In this document: piece by piece, positions 63,593-64,000 of the stretch
Layout of the letters: the number at the start of each line of letters is the position of its first letter
Numbering within the stretch: the first letter of the stretch is position 1
NCBI GenBank assembly: GCA_014695295.1
Contig: JACJNY010000079.1
Span: forward strand, 44,320 to 108,319
Source: Microcoleus sp. FACHB-61
GTDB lineage: Bacteria > Cyanobacteriota > Cyanobacteriia > Cyanobacteriales > Microcoleaceae
Direction: 5' to 3'
Length of the DNA: 64,000 nt
Made by a program: the position numbers and the translations under genes
Notes under the pieces: generated by a model
The model's database searches: none
Told to the model about the DNA's origin: nothing
Seen by the model: only the letters and a program-made list of their open reading frames with translations

Positions 63593-64000
63593 TCACAACG
63601 GCTGTTCCGCTTGAGAAGGCGGCTCGGATGGCAGCGGGATAAATTCTGTCTCTTGAGGAACCTGAGCAAACCGTCCCTCGGTCCAATCAAGTTTGGCTTG
63701 CTCAATGCGCGATCGTCGGCTCGAAACAAAATTCCACCACTTATGCCGCTCACCAACAGGTTCGCCACCAACTACAATACAGCGAGCCGTGCCCGATGCA
63801 GAAATGCTTACTTCAGTGCCTGAATTTAGAACCGCCAACCGATGTTGTTCTAAAGGCACTCCATCAATAAGAAGTCCCTCTGTTACGCTGTAAACCGCCT
63901 GTTCGCTGTAATTGCCCGGTAAGGTAAATTGCCTTCCCGGAGCCAGTTGCACGTCCAGATAAATCATGGGTGAAAATATTTGGACTGGGGAAGTACGACC
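63593..64000 (-). CDS. Pirin-family protein, C-terminal part (5' end outside window)
   Basis: The frame is open to the window edge and continues upstream of the ATG at 63967. The residues GRTSPVQIFSPMIYLDVQLAPG fit the middle of pirins, so the gene extends beyond 64000. The visible 135 residues cover the C-terminal cupin, with YSVTEGLLIDGV and the VVGGEPVGERHKWWNFVSS block typical of pirins. Pirins are cupin proteins; some have quercetinase activity and others bind transcription factors. The role here is unknown. Confidence 0.88.
   Translation of the reverse strand, partial: GRTSPVQIFSPMIYLDVQLAPGRQFTLPGNYSEQAVYSVTEGLLIDGVPLEQHRLAVLNSGTEVSISASGTARCIVVGGEPVGERHKWWNFVSSRRSRIEQAKLDWTEGRFAQVPQETEFIPLPSEPPSQAEQPL

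Overview
The window looks like chromosomal DNA from a filamentous, non-heterocystous cyanobacterium, probably an Oscillatoriales member of the Microcoleus/Oscillatoria type. The oxygenic-phototroph genes are the variable chain of ferredoxin-thioredoxin reductase (ftrV) and a phosphoribulokinase-family protein. The octamer GCGATCGC (HIP1) recurs throughout. Heptamer repeats of the ATCTAAA/GATTTTA type lie between genes, and there are large multi-PAS sensor kinases and pentapeptide-repeat proteins. The genus is inferred from gene content and repeat style, not from a marker gene. No rRNA, tRNA or CRISPR array was recognised.

Layout. Positions 1-5.8 kb hold the end of an unidentified gene, ftrV behind a strong hairpin, a YdcF-type envelope protein, small unknown proteins, an aminoglycoside-phosphotransferase-like/P-loop kinase fusion and a PfkB sugar/adenosine kinase. 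Positions 5.9-9.8 kb are one giant secreted protein with an integrin-beta-like VWA domain, a lipase-like domain and RTX calcium repeats. Positions 10.1-18.6 kb carry a STAND ATPase that ends early, an ABC ATPase, a phosphoribulokinase homologue lacking the P-loop cysteine, a decayed adenylate cyclase, a DUF697 GTPase and a DUF937-like protein. Positions 18.7-24.5 kb carry ilvD, a pentapeptide-repeat protein, a TauE/SafE-type permease, a coiled-coil protein and a GIY-YIG-like protein.

Positions 24.7-36.3 kb are a signalling block of three histidine kinases on the minus strand. The third is followed directly by a broken receiver domain. A large GH2-like protein follows (36.5-40.3 kb), then a VapBC-type toxin-antitoxin pair, a KGK/HNH pair and a dynamin-like GTPase. 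Next comes a dnaK-dnaJ locus split by a four-helix-bundle (23S IVP family) gene between purine/pyrimidine microsatellites. Both chaperones carry tandem repeats built on the HIP1 core.

Positions 48.8-58.3 kb hold an FAD monooxygenase and then the best candidate for an unusual system: a PLD-domain plus SNF2 helicase, a Uma2 nuclease-like protein, and a 1329-residue Eco57I-type DNA methyltransferase with a C-terminal AlbA_2 domain. This resembles restriction or DISARM-like phage defence, but the partner set does not match a standard system I can name. The rest of the window has an SPFH/GYF protein with a zinc-ribbon membrane partner, an IS630 transposase remnant, a SnoaL-like protein, an SDR dehydrogenase and the C-terminal part of a pirin.

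Dispersed hairpins and short tandem repeats fill most intergenic gaps. Several appear to have been captured in frame inside protein-coding genes.
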